In this document: positions 1 through 8,206 of the stretch, in pieces
How the letters are laid out: each line of letters opens with the position of its first letter
Position numbering within the stretch: position 1 is the first letter of the stretch
Origin: Microbacterium sp. SD291
GTDB taxonomy: Bacteria; Actinomycetota; Actinomycetes; Actinomycetales; Microbacteriaceae
DNA: 64,000 nt
Assembly: GCF_017355365.1 (NCBI RefSeq)
Contig: NZ_JADIJR010000008.1
Location: forward strand, 1 to 64,000
Direction: 5' to 3'
The notes under the pieces: model-generated
Database searches by the model: none
Seen by the model: only the letters and a program-made list of their open reading frames with translations
What the model was told of the DNA's origin: nothing
Translations under genes and position numbers: made by a program

Positions 1-163
1 CGACGATCGTGACGGGCACCGAGATCGATGTGTCCGCCTGAGTGCCTGAAAGCAGGCCGTCGTCTCCCGACGTGTCGGCCGCGTTCGCGGTGGTTGCGCC
101 GAGCAGGGTGATCCCGCCGGCGAGGAGCGTACCCCAGAGGGCGCGCTTGATGAAAGTGCGCAT
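1..163 (-). CDS. Small secreted chaplin-like protein (partial, runs off the left edge)
   Basis: The first 54 residues are visible. They start with a clear Sec signal peptide: MRTFIKRA, a hydrophobic core rich in Leu/Gly/Ala, and a probable AxA cleavage site (TANA/ADTS) near residue 29. The mature part begins with a Gly/Ser/Asp linker followed by a short stretch with VPVTIV, reminiscent of the amyloid-forming chaplin segment. The ATG at 163 is preceded by AGGAGA at good spacing. The next gene downstream on this strand lies outside the window, and the secreted protein at 270-1226 is transcribed toward it, so the two may share a surface role. The chaplin call rests on the signal peptide and a few residues only; any small secreted actinobacterial protein would fit. 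Confidence 0.6.
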   Translation of the reverse strand, partial: MRTFIKRALWGTLLAGGITLLGATTANAADTSGDDGLLSGTQADTSISVPVTIV

Positions 164-269
164 GATTCCTTCTCCTGACTGAACTTCGGGTGTCTTGACG
201 AGTGCGCGCGAGAGCATGTGCGCGCGCAGCACGGCATCTGTCGTTCACGAGGAACGACGGGACGACCCG

Positions 270-1226
270 TCAGTCAGGAGAGACGTCGGTGTCGGCGACC
301 AGAGACGTCGGCAGGACGTCATCGGATGCACCGGGGGAGCGCTCCATCGCAAGGAGCGCGGGAAGGTCCACGTCGCTGAGGCGCGCGTGGGAGATCATGG
401 ATCCTCCGCCTGGACCGGCGGACGAAGACGGCATCGCGGGCGCTCCGCCGGCGGGCGGAGGCGACGATCGCTCGCCCGCAGGTGCAGGCGCGGCGGCATC
501 CGGAGCGGAACCGGTGGCGTCGGGTGGAGCGGATCGGGTCGACGCATCGACGGCGCGAGGCGCGGACGCAGCCGTGGCCGGGGCGACCAGGGCGAGGGAA
601 TCTGGGCCGGCGAGCGGCGACGGAGCGTCAGGCACAGTCGCATCGGGAACCGAGAGGACCGGCGGAACGGTGTTCTCCACGACGCCGCCCACGATGCTCG
701 TGGTGTCGTCGACGACGCCGACCACGGTCTCGAGCAGGCTGTTCACGCCGAGCTCATCCAGGAGCCGGTCGACGATGGGCAGAGACTCCACGGCATCCGT
801 CACCGGCTGGACGATCTGAGAAGCCGGCGAGTCCCCGAGGAGATCGGACACGCGCGTGACGACGCCCCGAGTCGCGTCGGTGACGTCCTCGACCACGGGC
901 GCCGTCGGCACAGGTGCCTCGGTACCGGCATCCGTCCCGGCGCCGATCACGGGCAGAGGCTGCTGAACGACCTGCTGCACCGGAGCGACGACCGTGACGA
1001 CCACAGGGGCGACCACTTCGGGCACGATGGGCTCCACGACCGACGTCGCCGTCGTGACCGTGGAGCCGATGACCGATGTGAGGTCGCCGAGGGGGCTGTC
1101 TGCCCGGTCATCGGCGTGTGCTGCACCACCGCCGGTGAGGATGCTGATCGCCGCCCATCCGAGCGCGACAAGACCACCGATGACCACGGCGGCCGGAAGG
1201 CCGCGTCGTGTCGCTTGTGAATCCAA
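270..1226 (-). CDS. Secreted Val/Pro/Ala-rich low-complexity surface protein
   Basis: A 318-residue protein. I chose a TTG start at 1226 because GGAGGGGAGG lies just upstream and the next residues (LDSQATRRG, then about 20 hydrophobic residues, then GGAAHADD) form a signal peptide; the upstream in-frame extension lacks such support. The mature protein is dominated by Val, Pro, Thr and Ala with recurring VVxPVV and VVDDxT patterns to about residue 200, then an Ala/Ser/Pro-rich linker and an Asp/Leu-rich tail. No catalytic motif, LPXTG or second membrane segment is visible. It lies 106 bases upstream of the chaplin-like gene on the same strand. A cell-surface structural role is inferred from composition; I do not recognise the family. 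Confidence 0.6.
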   Translation of the reverse strand: MDSQATRRGLPAAVVIGGLVALGWAAISILTGGGAAHADDRADSPLGDLTSVIGSTVTTATSVVEPIVPEVVAPVVVTVVAPVQQVVQQPLPVIGAGTDAGTEAPVPTAPVVEDVTDATRGVVTRVSDLLGDSPASQIVQPVTDAVESLPIVDRLLDELGVNSLLETVVGVVDDTTSIVGGVVENTVPPVLSVPDATVPDAPSPLAGPDSLALVAPATAASAPRAVDASTRSAPPDATGSAPDAAAPAPAGERSSPPPAGGAPAMPSSSAGPGGGSMISHARLSDVDLPALLAMERSPGASDDVLPTSLVADTDVSPD

Positions 1227-1431
1227 CGTCAGCCTCCCCTCCGAGGTCAACGCACGGCGAATACGACATGCACTGGATGCCGAGAATACGCCTGTGCGGC
1301 GGCTGTGTCCACCGGTTTCTCCGTTGATCCGGCGAGGGACGCGCCCGGCGAGGAGTCCGGCTTGACTTTCCCCAGGTTCTGCACATGCCGCCACGTTCAG
1401 GGCAACCTTCAATCGCGGCTTTAACCTGATT

Positions 1432-1608
1432 CCTGTCCACAGGGTGGGGAAACTGCAAACGCCAGGTCAAAGCTAAAAACAGTGACCGAATCTAGTGAAG
1501 TGCACGGGGTTATCCACATGGGTTCTGCACAGACACTCCGAGTTTGTCCGCACGCTTTCCACAAGGTTATCCACAGGGTGTGTTGCAGCGCGTTTCCCCT
1601 GTGCATAA
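1432..1608. promoter_or_regulatory. Cluster of DnaA-box-like 9-mers upstream of dnaB
   Basis: The 509-base gap before dnaB holds two perfect TTATCCACA boxes (1510-1518 and 1567-1575), one 8/9 box on the other strand (TTATGCACA, 1600-1608) and two weaker ones (CTGTCCACA 1432-1440, CTTTCCACA 1555-1563). The stretch 1420-1500 is also more AT-rich than its surroundings. This is either a DnaA-controlled dnaB promoter, a DnaA titration site, or part of a replication origin. dnaA and dnaN are not in the window, so oriC itself is not shown. I see no other gene in 1227-1735. Confidence 0.6.
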
Positions 1609-1735
1609 CGTGGTCGAGCGACCGAATGTCGGGGGGTCCTGATTCGCTGTGTCCGTGGCCTCGGAGGCCACCGGGCGCAGCGCCGCCCCTCAGGCGGCGC
1701 AACGCACGCAAGCTCGTCGCATCGAAGGGAACACA

Positions 1736-3109
1736 GTGTCGATCGCCGACATCTCGGAGGAGCGCCTCGGAGGCCAGCGGAAGCCTGAGCGCACCCCGCC
1801 TCACGACCTGCTCGCCGAGCAGAGCGCGCTGGGTGGCATGCTGCTCTCGAAGGACGCCGTCGCCGACGTCATCGAGACCCTCAAGGGTGCGGACTTCTAC
1901 ATCCCGAAGCACGAGCTGATCTTTGAGGCGATCCTCTCGCTCTACTCGCACGGCGAGCCGACCGACGTCGTCGCCGTGACCGACGAGCTCATCAAGACCG
2001 GTGAGCTCAGCCGCGCGGGCGGCGCCGACTACCTGCACACGCTCACCTCGATCGTGCCGACCGCAGCGAACGCCGGCTATTACGCCGGCATCGTGTCGGA
2101 GCGCGCGATCCTGCGACGTCTCGTCGACGCCGGAACCCGCATCGTGCAGCTCGGCTATGACGGCCAGGGCGACGCCACCGACATCGTCAACAACGCGCAG
2201 GCCGAGATCTACTCGATCACCGGGTCAGAGACCGCCGAAGACTACGTGCCGCTGCAGACGGCCGTCGACGCCGCGATCGAGGAGATCGAGGCGGCCAACG
2301 GGCGCGACGGCTCGATGACGGGCGTCCCGACCGGCTTCCGCGAGCTCGACGAACTGACCAACGGCCTGCACGGCGGTCAGATGATCGTCGTCGCCGCGAG
2401 GCCAGCTATGGGCAAATCAACGCTGGCTCTGGATTTCGCACGTTCGGCATCCATCGGTCACGACCTCCCGTCGGTCTTCTTCTCGCTCGAGATGGGCAAG
2501 AGCGAGATCGCGATGCGACTGCTCAGCGCAGAGGGTGCGATCCCCCTGCAGAACATGCGAAAGGGCAACCTCGACCCGCGCGACTGGACGACAGTCGCCG
2601 CGACCCGCGGCCGCATCAACGACGCGCCGCTCTACATCGACGACAGCCCGAACATGACGCTCGTCGAGATCCGCGCCAAGTGCCGCCGGCTCAAGCAGCG
2701 TGAGGGGCTGCGCATGGTCATCATCGACTACCTCCAGCTGATGACGTCGGGCAAGCGCGTCGAGTCGCGACAGCAGGAGGTCTCCGAGTTCTCCCGAAGC
2801 CTGAAGCTCATCGCCAAGGAGCTGCAGGTGCCCGTCATCGCGCTCTCGCAACTGAACCGTGGTCCCGAGCAGCGGCAGGACAAGAAGCCGGCGATCAGCG
2901 ACCTGCGCGAGTCCGGATCGATCGAGCAGGATGCCGACATGGTGATCCTGCTGCACCGCGACTCCGTCTACGACAAGGACGTGCGCCCTGGCGAGGCCGA
3001 CCTGATCGTCGCGAAGCACCGTAACGGCCCGACCGCGACGATCACCGTCGCCTTCCAGGGGCACTACTCCCGGTTCATGGACATGGCGCCGGGCGGCGAC
3101 TTCAACTGA
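1736..3109 (+). CDS. dnaB: Replicative DNA helicase DnaB
   Basis: Hexameric 5'-3' helicase of the replication fork, 457 residues and full length for the family. The N-terminal domain starts at PPHDLLAEQSALGGMLL (about residue 20); the RecA-like core has Walker A ARPAMGKST (Lys near 227), the DnaB motif around FFSLEMGKSEIAMRL, Walker B VIIDYLQLM, and the arginine-finger region near the C-terminal VAKHRNGPT. No intein interrupts it, although actinobacterial dnaB is a common intein site. I chose GTG at 1736 (AAGGGA upstream; the protein then begins VSIADISEERLGG) over an ATG-like start 87 bases upstream, which adds only low-complexity residues. Its upstream region carries DnaA-box-like sites. 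It stands alone here, with rplI and ssb not in view. Confidence 0.97.
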   Translation: MSIADISEERLGGQRKPERTPPHDLLAEQSALGGMLLSKDAVADVIETLKGADFYIPKHELIFEAILSLYSHGEPTDVVAVTDELIKTGELSRAGGADYLHTLTSIVPTAANAGYYAGIVSERAILRRLVDAGTRIVQLGYDGQGDATDIVNNAQAEIYSITGSETAEDYVPLQTAVDAAIEEIEAANGRDGSMTGVPTGFRELDELTNGLHGGQMIVVAARPAMGKSTLALDFARSASIGHDLPSVFFSLEMGKSEIAMRLLSAEGAIPLQNMRKGNLDPRDWTTVAATRGRINDAPLYIDDSPNMTLVEIRAKCRRLKQREGLRMVIIDYLQLMTSGKRVESRQQEVSEFSRSLKLIAKELQVPVIALSQLNRGPEQRQDKKPAISDLRESGSIEQDADMVILLHRDSVYDKDVRPGEADLIVAKHRNGPTATITVAFQGHYSRFMDMAPGGDFN

Positions 3110-3284
3110 CGGGTGACTGACTAGATCGTCTCCCCGCCACTTAGATTGTCCCGTTTGGGCGAGGTCCCGTCGCTCCTACTCGAACGGCTGACGGGGCAGA
3201 GGCTGCGAGAAGCCGGCGCCACGAAACCGCTTACGGCGGCGCTATCGGGATAACGCCGACTCGTACTCGGAATGCCGCGGCGAC

Positions 3285-3315
3285 CGAATTCTCGCCCCAC
3301 TGAGCCGAGAATTCG
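3285..3315. terminator. Inverted repeat between convergent dnaB and ABC permease genes
   Basis: Perfect 10-base arms CGAATTCTCG and CGAGAATTCG with an 11-base loop, in the 320-base gap between two convergent genes. It lacks a T-run, as many actinobacterial terminators do. No convincing gene lies in 3110-3429. Confidence 0.4.
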
Positions 3316-3373
3316 CGCTCGTCGCGTCGGAAGTCCTCGATACGCTGAGCCAGCGTCGTTGGGACCTCGAGGG
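3304..3373 (+). repeat. Dispersed ~70-bp intergenic repeat, copy A
   Basis: About 70 bases are closely similar to 10097-10169, including an identical 27-base core (3325-3351 versus 10119-10145). The core contains TACGCT, a possible -10 element. Both copies have the same orientation, and here the repeat points at the 3' end of the ABC permease gene. Translations across it are low complexity, so I treat it as a non-coding repeat. Confidence 0.6.
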
Positions 3374-3429
3374 GCGATGCGGAGACGGACGCGGGGCGCC
3401 CGAACCGCTGGGTCGCCCGGCATCCCGCG

Positions 3430-4728
3430 TCACTCGTAGCGGAGCGATGTCACTGGGTCGGCGCGCGCGGCCCTGGCCGCAGGCAGGGTGCCGGCGAGGA
3501 AGGCGATGCCCATGACCCCCACGATGATCAGGGTGATGGAGACTGGATCGAAGGCGATGAGTGTCAAGCCGGGCAGGCTGGTGAGAAGACCGCCCGAGAG
3601 CGCGGAGCTGACGACGCCGCCGATGAGGATCGCGATGACCACGCCGAGGCTGCTGCCGAGGAGACCGATGAACGCCGCCTCGAGGCTGAACAGCGAGAAG
3701 ACCCGGCCGCTGCCCATGCCCATGGCCTTCATGAGCCCGATCTCGCGGGTGCGCTCCTGCACCGACATGAACAGTGTGTTGACGATGCCGAACCCGGCTG
3801 CCAGCAGTGCGATGACCGCGAAGGCGTTGAGCACGAGGACGATTCCGTCGATCACTGCGGTGACGGCGCCGAGCTGATCCGCCACGGTGGTGCCGGTGAA
3901 ACCGGTGGCGGCGAGCCGATCCTTCAGCGCCGCGATCTCATCATCGGTGGCGTCGGGGCTGAACCAGATGCTGGCACGGGGGTACCTCTCGGTTTCGTCG
4001 GTCGGCAGCCCGGTGGTCTGCGCCGTGTACAACGCATCCGTGAGGGCATCGTTCGTGGTCACCGACGCGCCGGCCGGGGATGCCAGCGCCTCCTCGGCGA
4101 CGCCGACCACCGTGGCGTCGATCACGTGCTGCGCGCGGTCGGCGTCGGTCACCGCGATAGACACCGTCTGCCCCACGGCGGCCTCGTCGGTGTCGAATCC
4201 CATCGGCTCGACATACGAGACGGGAATCAGCACCTGCAGCTCGCCCGACGCGTCATCGAGATCCTCACCGGCCGCCAGCTGTACGGACTGCCCCTCCACG
4301 AGCGCGCCGACGCTCAGCACGAACCGGTCGCCGTCGCCGGCTTGGATGTAGTCGGGCGAGATGGACTTGGTGGGTTGGACGTCCAGGACGCCGTCCACCT
4401 CGGCCAGTGTGTCGAGGTCGGCCGGTGTCAGCGCCGAGACGGTGGCATCGTCGAAGCCGCCGGAGGCGATGACATCCGGATCGTACTCGGCCGGTCCGGA
4501 GCCCTCGTCTGCCGCCGCCGTTTCGGAGTTCTTGGTCACGGTCATCACGTCTTGCGCGCCGACCGCGGTGAGTGTGTCGGCGATGTAGGCGTTGATGCCG
4601 GTGCCGAGCCCGTTGGTGAGCGTCAGCGTGAAGGCGCCGACGAAGATGGCCAGGACCGTCAGCGTCGTCCGGGTCTTGGAGCGGAACGTGTTCGACACGG
4701 CTGACCGGGCGAGGTCGAGAGCTTTCAT
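3430..4728 (-). CDS. ABC transporter permease, MacB/FtsX family
   Basis: Membrane subunit of an ABC exporter, 432 residues. One N-terminal membrane segment (about 20-42, after MKALDLARSAVSNTFRSKTRTTL) is followed by a large extracytoplasmic MacB_PCD-type domain (about 45-275) and a C-terminal FtsX block with three membrane helices, including the typical VQERTREIGLMKAMGMG cytoplasmic loop. The ATG overlaps the stop of the ATPase gene by four bases (ATGA), so the two are translationally coupled. MacB-type exporters handle antibiotics, peptides or lipids by a mechanotransmission mechanism; the substrate here is unknown. The divergent histidine kinase/regulator pair suggests envelope-stress control, as in similar loci. 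Confidence 0.93.
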   Translation of the reverse strand: MKALDLARSAVSNTFRSKTRTTLTVLAIFVGAFTLTLTNGLGTGINAYIADTLTAVGAQDVMTVTKNSETAAADEGSGPAEYDPDVIASGGFDDATVSALTPADLDTLAEVDGVLDVQPTKSISPDYIQAGDGDRFVLSVGALVEGQSVQLAAGEDLDDASGELQVLIPVSYVEPMGFDTDEAAVGQTVSIAVTDADRAQHVIDATVVGVAEEALASPAGASVTTNDALTDALYTAQTTGLPTDETERYPRASIWFSPDATDDEIAALKDRLAATGFTGTTVADQLGAVTAVIDGIVLVLNAFAVIALLAAGFGIVNTLFMSVQERTREIGLMKAMGMGSGRVFSLFSLEAAFIGLLGSSLGVVIAILIGGVVSSALSGGLLTSLPGLTLIAFDPVSITLIIVGVMGIAFLAGTLPAARAARADPVTSLRYE

Positions 4729-5423
4729 GCCGCCACCGCCATCGTGTCGTGGACGACGAGCCCGTCCTTGAGCGAGATCCGGCGGTCGCAGCGAGCGGCC
4801 AGATCCTCGTCGTGCGTGACGACGATCAGGGTGATGCCGTGTTCGCGGTTGAGGGCGAACAGGATGTCTTCGACCACGGCGCCGGTCTGGCTGTCGAGGT
4901 TCCCGGTGGGTTCGTCGGCGAAGAGGATGCGCGGATTGTTCACGAGGGCCCGGGCGATCACGACGCGCTGCTTCTGCCCTCCGGACAGATCGGCGGCCTT
5001 GCTGCCGGCTTTGGTCTCGAGCTCGAGCTGCTCGAGGGCGGCGAGCCCGCGGCGTCTCCGCTCCGGTGGCCCGTAGCCGGCGATCTTCATCGGCAGGACC
5101 ACGTTGTCGAGCACCGTGGTGTCGCCGGTGAGGAAGAACTGCTGGAAGACGAAGCCGAACGTCCGGTTGCGCGCCCGGTTGAGGCGGCTGCCCCGGAGCG
5201 TGCCGGTGTCGACGCCTTCCAGCTCGATCTTGCCGGACGAGGGAGCGTCCAGCAGAGCCATGAGATGCATGAGCGTGGACTTGCCGGATCCGCTCTTGCC
5301 GACGATCGCGACGCTCTCGCCTTCAAGGACGTCGAAGCTCACGCCCCGGAGTGCGTCGAATCGGCTCTGGCCGCGGCCGTAGGACTTGTGCACGTCGGTG
5401 ACCGACATGATCGGGATGCTCAT
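4725..5423 (-). CDS. ABC transporter ATP-binding protein, MacB/LolD type
   Basis: Nucleotide-binding subunit for the adjacent permease, 232 residues. Walker A GKSGSGKST is at about 42-50; the Q-loop region is FGFVFQQFFL; the signature is LSGGQKQR; Walker B ILFADEPTGNLD is followed by the H-loop VVTHD. The start has GAGGAG upstream. It is first in the two-gene operon and lies divergent from the kinase gene, with the palindromic element at 5502-5548 about 80 bases upstream. Confidence 0.95.
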   Translation of the reverse strand: MSIPIMSVTDVHKSYGRGQSRFDALRGVSFDVLEGESVAIVGKSGSGKSTLMHLMALLDAPSSGKIELEGVDTGTLRGSRLNRARNRTFGFVFQQFFLTGDTTVLDNVVLPMKIAGYGPPERRRRGLAALEQLELETKAGSKAADLSGGQKQRVVIARALVNNPRILFADEPTGNLDSQTGAVVEDILFALNREHGITLIVVTHDEDLAARCDRRISLKDGLVVHDTMAVAA

Positions 5424-5501
5424 GGGACTCCTCAGAATCGGTTGGGACTCCAGCGTCGTCGGGCCGCGTTCCCAGCACGTCCCCCGGGCGCGGGCACTTC
5501 G

Positions 5502-5548
5502 ATACCGCGGCTGCGGTACCCGATGTGCCCCCGCGGGATGATGCGCGC
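5502..5548 (+). promoter_or_regulatory. Palindromic regulatory element, copy 1 (kinase/ABC divergent promoter)
   Basis: TACCGC (5503-5508) and GCGGTA (5513-5518) form a perfect inverted repeat with a 4-base spacer, followed by CCCG and a CCCCCGCGGG block. Almost the same arrangement recurs at 7473-7520. The element is 28 bases upstream of the kinase start and also between it and the divergent ABC operon, which fits an operator for the response regulator at 6781. Confidence 0.6.
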
Positions 5549-5575
5549 CGCCCCGCTCTGCTCCACACTGGACAT

Positions 5576-6781
5576 GTGAACGCGACCACGGACGGACGAG
5601 ATCCCTGGTCGCCGACGAGAAGACCGATGCCGGCTACGCGCATGCTGCGATGGGCGGGAGACGCCCTCGGGGTGGTCCTCGTCGTCTCGTCGGCCTTCCT
5701 GCACGGCCCGCAGCAGGCACCCCCCTCGGCGTCGGAGGTGGCGGTGATCGCCGTCGTCGCCGCGGCCCTTCTTCTCCTGCTCCGGCGGCGATGGCCCATC
5801 CCCGTGCTCGCGGGCTGCGTCGCGCTCTACGGCCTCGCCGCCGTGACCGGCACCGTCGCTCCCGGCATCATCCTCGCGGTCGCGATTGCGATGTTCGGAC
5901 TCGCGAACCGGTCGACGCGTCGTGTCACGATCGTCGCGGCCGCCATCACTGCTGGGGCGGTGTTCCTGCTCAGCGTGCTCGGCGCGGTCGTGAGCGCCGC
6001 CGACCCGCGGATGGTGCAGTTCACGCTCGCCGTCGCGTTCGCCGCGGCGGCCGGCGACGCCACCCGGTCCCGGCGCGAGTATATCGTCGCGGTCACAGAG
6101 CGCGCCGAGCGTGCCGAGCAGACCCGTGAGGCGGAGGCCAGGCGCCGCGTCTCGGAGGAGCGTCTGCGCATCGCCCGCGACCTGCACGATACCGTCGCAC
6201 ACCAGATCGCGGTGATCAGCCTCAACGCCGGCGTCGCGTCGTCGTCGCTGGAGTCACCCGAGCGGGCGCAGGAGGCGTTGAGCACGATCCGCAGTGCCTC
6301 CCGCACCGTCCTGCGCGAGATCAGCGATCTGCTCGCCCTCCTCCGCGCCGAGGATCCGGATGCCGAGACCATGACGCCGCCGTCGGGCCTGGGCCGGCTC
6401 GATGATCTGGTGGACCAGTTCGCGCGGTCGGGGCTGGCGGTCCATCTCCGTGTGGAGGGCGATCCCGGTTGGGTCGCGGGCGCGGTCGACCTTGTCGCGT
6501 ACCACGTGATCCAAGAGGGGCTCACGAACGCACTCAAGCACGGCACCGACCAACGCGCCCACGTTCTCGTCGAGGTCACGGAGCAGCAGGTGACGGTGGT
6601 GGTCACCAATCCCACTCGCCCTCCCGCCGGCCCTGCCGAGGGCGGCGGTACGGGTGCGGGCCACGGCCTGACCGGCCTACGCGAACGGGTCGCCTCGGTC
6701 CGCGGCGTCATCGAGACCAGGACGACAGCAGGCGGCTACCGCCTCGCGGCCACGCTCCCGCTTGCGAAGGAGCGACCCTGA
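5576..6781 (+). CDS. Sensor histidine kinase, NarL/DesK-type (HisKA_3)
   Basis: Membrane sensor kinase, 401 residues with the GTG start at 5576; an ATG at 5627 is an alternative. Residues about 20-150 hold five or six hydrophobic segments with almost no extracytoplasmic loop, typical of intramembrane-sensing kinases that work with ABC exporters. The dimerisation/phosphoacceptor helix contains RIARDLHDTVAHQI with the probable phosphorylated His at 204. The HATPase_c domain has HVIQEGLTNALKHG (N box) and GHGLTGLRERV (G2 box). Its stop overlaps the regulator ATG by one base. The shared palindrome upstream suggests autoregulation. Confidence 0.93.
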   Translation: MNATTDGRDPWSPTRRPMPATRMLRWAGDALGVVLVVSSAFLHGPQQAPPSASEVAVIAVVAAALLLLLRRRWPIPVLAGCVALYGLAAVTGTVAPGIILAVAIAMFGLANRSTRRVTIVAAAITAGAVFLLSVLGAVVSAADPRMVQFTLAVAFAAAAGDATRSRREYIVAVTERAERAEQTREAEARRRVSEERLRIARDLHDTVAHQIAVISLNAGVASSSLESPERAQEALSTIRSASRTVLREISDLLALLRAEDPDAETMTPPSGLGRLDDLVDQFARSGLAVHLRVEGDPGWVAGAVDLVAYHVIQEGLTNALKHGTDQRAHVLVEVTEQQVTVVVTNPTRPPAGPAEGGGTGAGHGLTGLRERVASVRGVIETRTTAGGYRLAATLPLAKERP

Positions 6782-7461
6782 TGACTCGCGTGCTCGTGGT
6801 GGACGACCAGCCGCTCATCCGCCAGGCCGTGTCCGGCATCCTGAACCAGGCCGACGGGATCGAGGTCGTCGGCGAGGCGGCCACCGGTGCGGCCGCCATC
6901 GCTCAGGCGGCGCTCCTGCTGCCCGATATCGTGCTGATGGACATCCGGATGCCGGAACTGAACGGCATCGACGCCACCGCATCGATCTGCAGCGACCCGG
7001 CGCTCACCCAGACCCGCGTGCTGATCCTGACCACGTTCGAAGAGGATGAGTACGTGCTCGCCGCCCTGCGCGCCGGCGCCAGCGGCTTCATCGGCAAGGG
7101 CGCCGAGCCCGATGAGATCGCGCGCGCCGTCCGTGCCGTCCACGCCGGCGAGTCGCTGCTCTCACCCCTCGCGACCAAGGCGCTCATCGAGAAGTACGTG
7201 CGCGCACCCGGCAGCCCGCCCGATCGTCGCCCGCTGCGTACGCCGCCGGAGCTCGACCAGCTCACCGACCGCGAGCGCGAGGTGCTCGTCCTCGTCGTGC
7301 GCGGGCTGTCCAACACCGATATCGCGACCGATCTGTTCATCTCTCCGCACACGGCGAAGACGCACGTGAACAGGATCATGATGAAGCTGCACGCGCATGA
7401 CCGTGCGCAGCTGGTGATCATCGCGTACGAGAGCGGCCTGCTCCGCCCAGGCGCCTCCTGA
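6781..7461 (+). CDS. Response regulator, NarL/FixJ family
   Basis: Cognate transcription factor of the preceding kinase, 226 residues. The receiver domain (about 1-120) has the acidic pair DDQ, the phosphoacceptor Asp54 in LMDIRMPELNG, Thr in ILTTFEEDEYV, and Lys in FIGKGAEPDE. The C-terminal LuxR-type HTH reads LTDREREVLVLVVRGLSNTDIA with recognition helix SPHTAKTHVNRIMMKL. The ATG at 6781 overlaps the kinase stop (TGATG). It likely binds the palindrome found at 5503-5518 and 7474-7489. Confidence 0.95.
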   Translation: MTRVLVVDDQPLIRQAVSGILNQADGIEVVGEAATGAAAIAQAALLLPDIVLMDIRMPELNGIDATASICSDPALTQTRVLILTTFEEDEYVLAALRAGASGFIGKGAEPDEIARAVRAVHAGESLLSPLATKALIEKYVRAPGSPPDRRPLRTPPELDQLTDREREVLVLVVRGLSNTDIATDLFISPHTAKTHVNRIMMKLHAHDRAQLVIIAYESGLLRPGAS

Positions 7462-7472
7462 TCCCCGCCGGA

Positions 7473-7520
7473 ATACCGCGAGCGCGGTACCCGGGATACG
7501 CCCCCGAGGGGACGCGCGCA
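7473..7520 (+). promoter_or_regulatory. Palindromic regulatory element, copy 2 (before DUF6069 gene)
   Basis: TACCGC (7474-7479) and GCGGTA (7484-7489) with a 4-base spacer, then CCCGG and a CCCCCGAGGGG block. Most positions match the element at 5502-5548 over about 45 bases, in the same orientation and at a similar distance from the following coding region. This ties the DUF6069 gene to the kinase/regulator operon as a probable target. Confidence 0.6.
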
Positions 7521-7592
7521 CGTCACTGCGCCGCAAGCATGGATTCACCGTCGCAGAACGTCTCGCGACGGCATCCGATCCAGGAGGAGAGC

Positions 7593-8036
7593 ATGTCCAC
7601 GACACTGCCCCGCACCTACAGCCCGACCGTCGCCGTCCCCTTGTCGATGGTGATCGTCGCCGTCCTCGCGAGCGCCGTCAACGCCGTGCTGGCGCTCGTC
7701 GGCGGCGCCATCGGGGCCACCGGCCCCGGGCTGCAGCCGATCGCCTATCTCAGTCTTACCGTCGTCGCAGCGATCGGCGGTGCGGTCGGCTGGCACCTGA
7801 TCGGCCGGTTCGCGAAGCGCCCCCGCCGCGTCATGCGCTGGTTGGTTCCGTCGTTCCTCGCCGTGTCCTTCATCCCCGACATCCTCATCGGCGTCACCAC
7901 CGGCACGAGTGACGGGTGGCTCTACGCCGCCGTCCTCATGAGCATGCACGTGACCACGATCACGATCGCCATCCTCACGTACCGGCGACTCATGCCCCTC
8001 TCGGACCGCGAGGACGCCCGCGACACCACCGTCTGA
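7593..8036 (+). CDS. Four-helix membrane protein, DUF6069-like
   Basis: A 147-residue integral membrane protein with four hydrophobic segments (about 14-40, 50-70, 83-103, 110-130), short polar loops, and a charged C-terminus. The ATG at 7593 is preceded by AGGAGGAG; an in-frame ATG at 7539 would add 18 polar residues without a ribosome site. It follows the kinase/regulator operon, separated by the second copy of the palindromic element, so it probably responds to the same signal. Function is unknown; the DUF6069 assignment is from the fold pattern and residues such as PDILIGVTTG and MHVTTITIAILTYRRL. Confidence 0.75.
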   Translation: MSTTLPRTYSPTVAVPLSMVIVAVLASAVNAVLALVGGAIGATGPGLQPIAYLSLTVVAAIGGAVGWHLIGRFAKRPRRVMRWLVPSFLAVSFIPDILIGVTTGTSDGWLYAAVLMSMHVTTITIAILTYRRLMPLSDREDARDTTV

Positions 8037-8142
8037 ACCGGCACTTGCCAGACCGCCCGACATCGCGCCGACGGATCGCTCGCGTACGTCATCGCGCGCC
8101 ACACCGGCCCAGCAGCCCGACATCAACTGACCGTCCTCCCCC

Positions 8143-8197
8143 TTGCATCCCCGCTCTCATCGCAGCACAATTAGACCACCAGTCGAACCGATGGTCT
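8143..8197 (+). promoter_or_regulatory. Promoter with TetR-type operator before the FAD monooxygenase gene
   Basis: TTGCAT (8143-8148), 17 bases, then CACAAT (8166-8171) make a plausible sigma-70-type promoter. Directly after it, AGACCA (8173-8178) and TGGTCT (8192-8197) form a perfect inverted repeat covering the expected start site. A TetR gene follows the monooxygenase, so repression of this promoter by that regulator is the simple reading. Confidence 0.55.
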
Positions 8198-8206
8198 GGA
8201 GATGCC

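Noticed and set aside
1432..1608. Calling this the chromosomal origin oriC
   Set aside because: The boxes are real, but dnaA, dnaN and a clear unwinding element are not shown here; the evidence supports only a DnaA-box cluster.
1649..1735. Upstream start for dnaB at 1649
   Set aside because: It would add 29 low-complexity residues (SEATGRSAAPQAAQ) absent from the usual family start, and lacks a good ribosome site.
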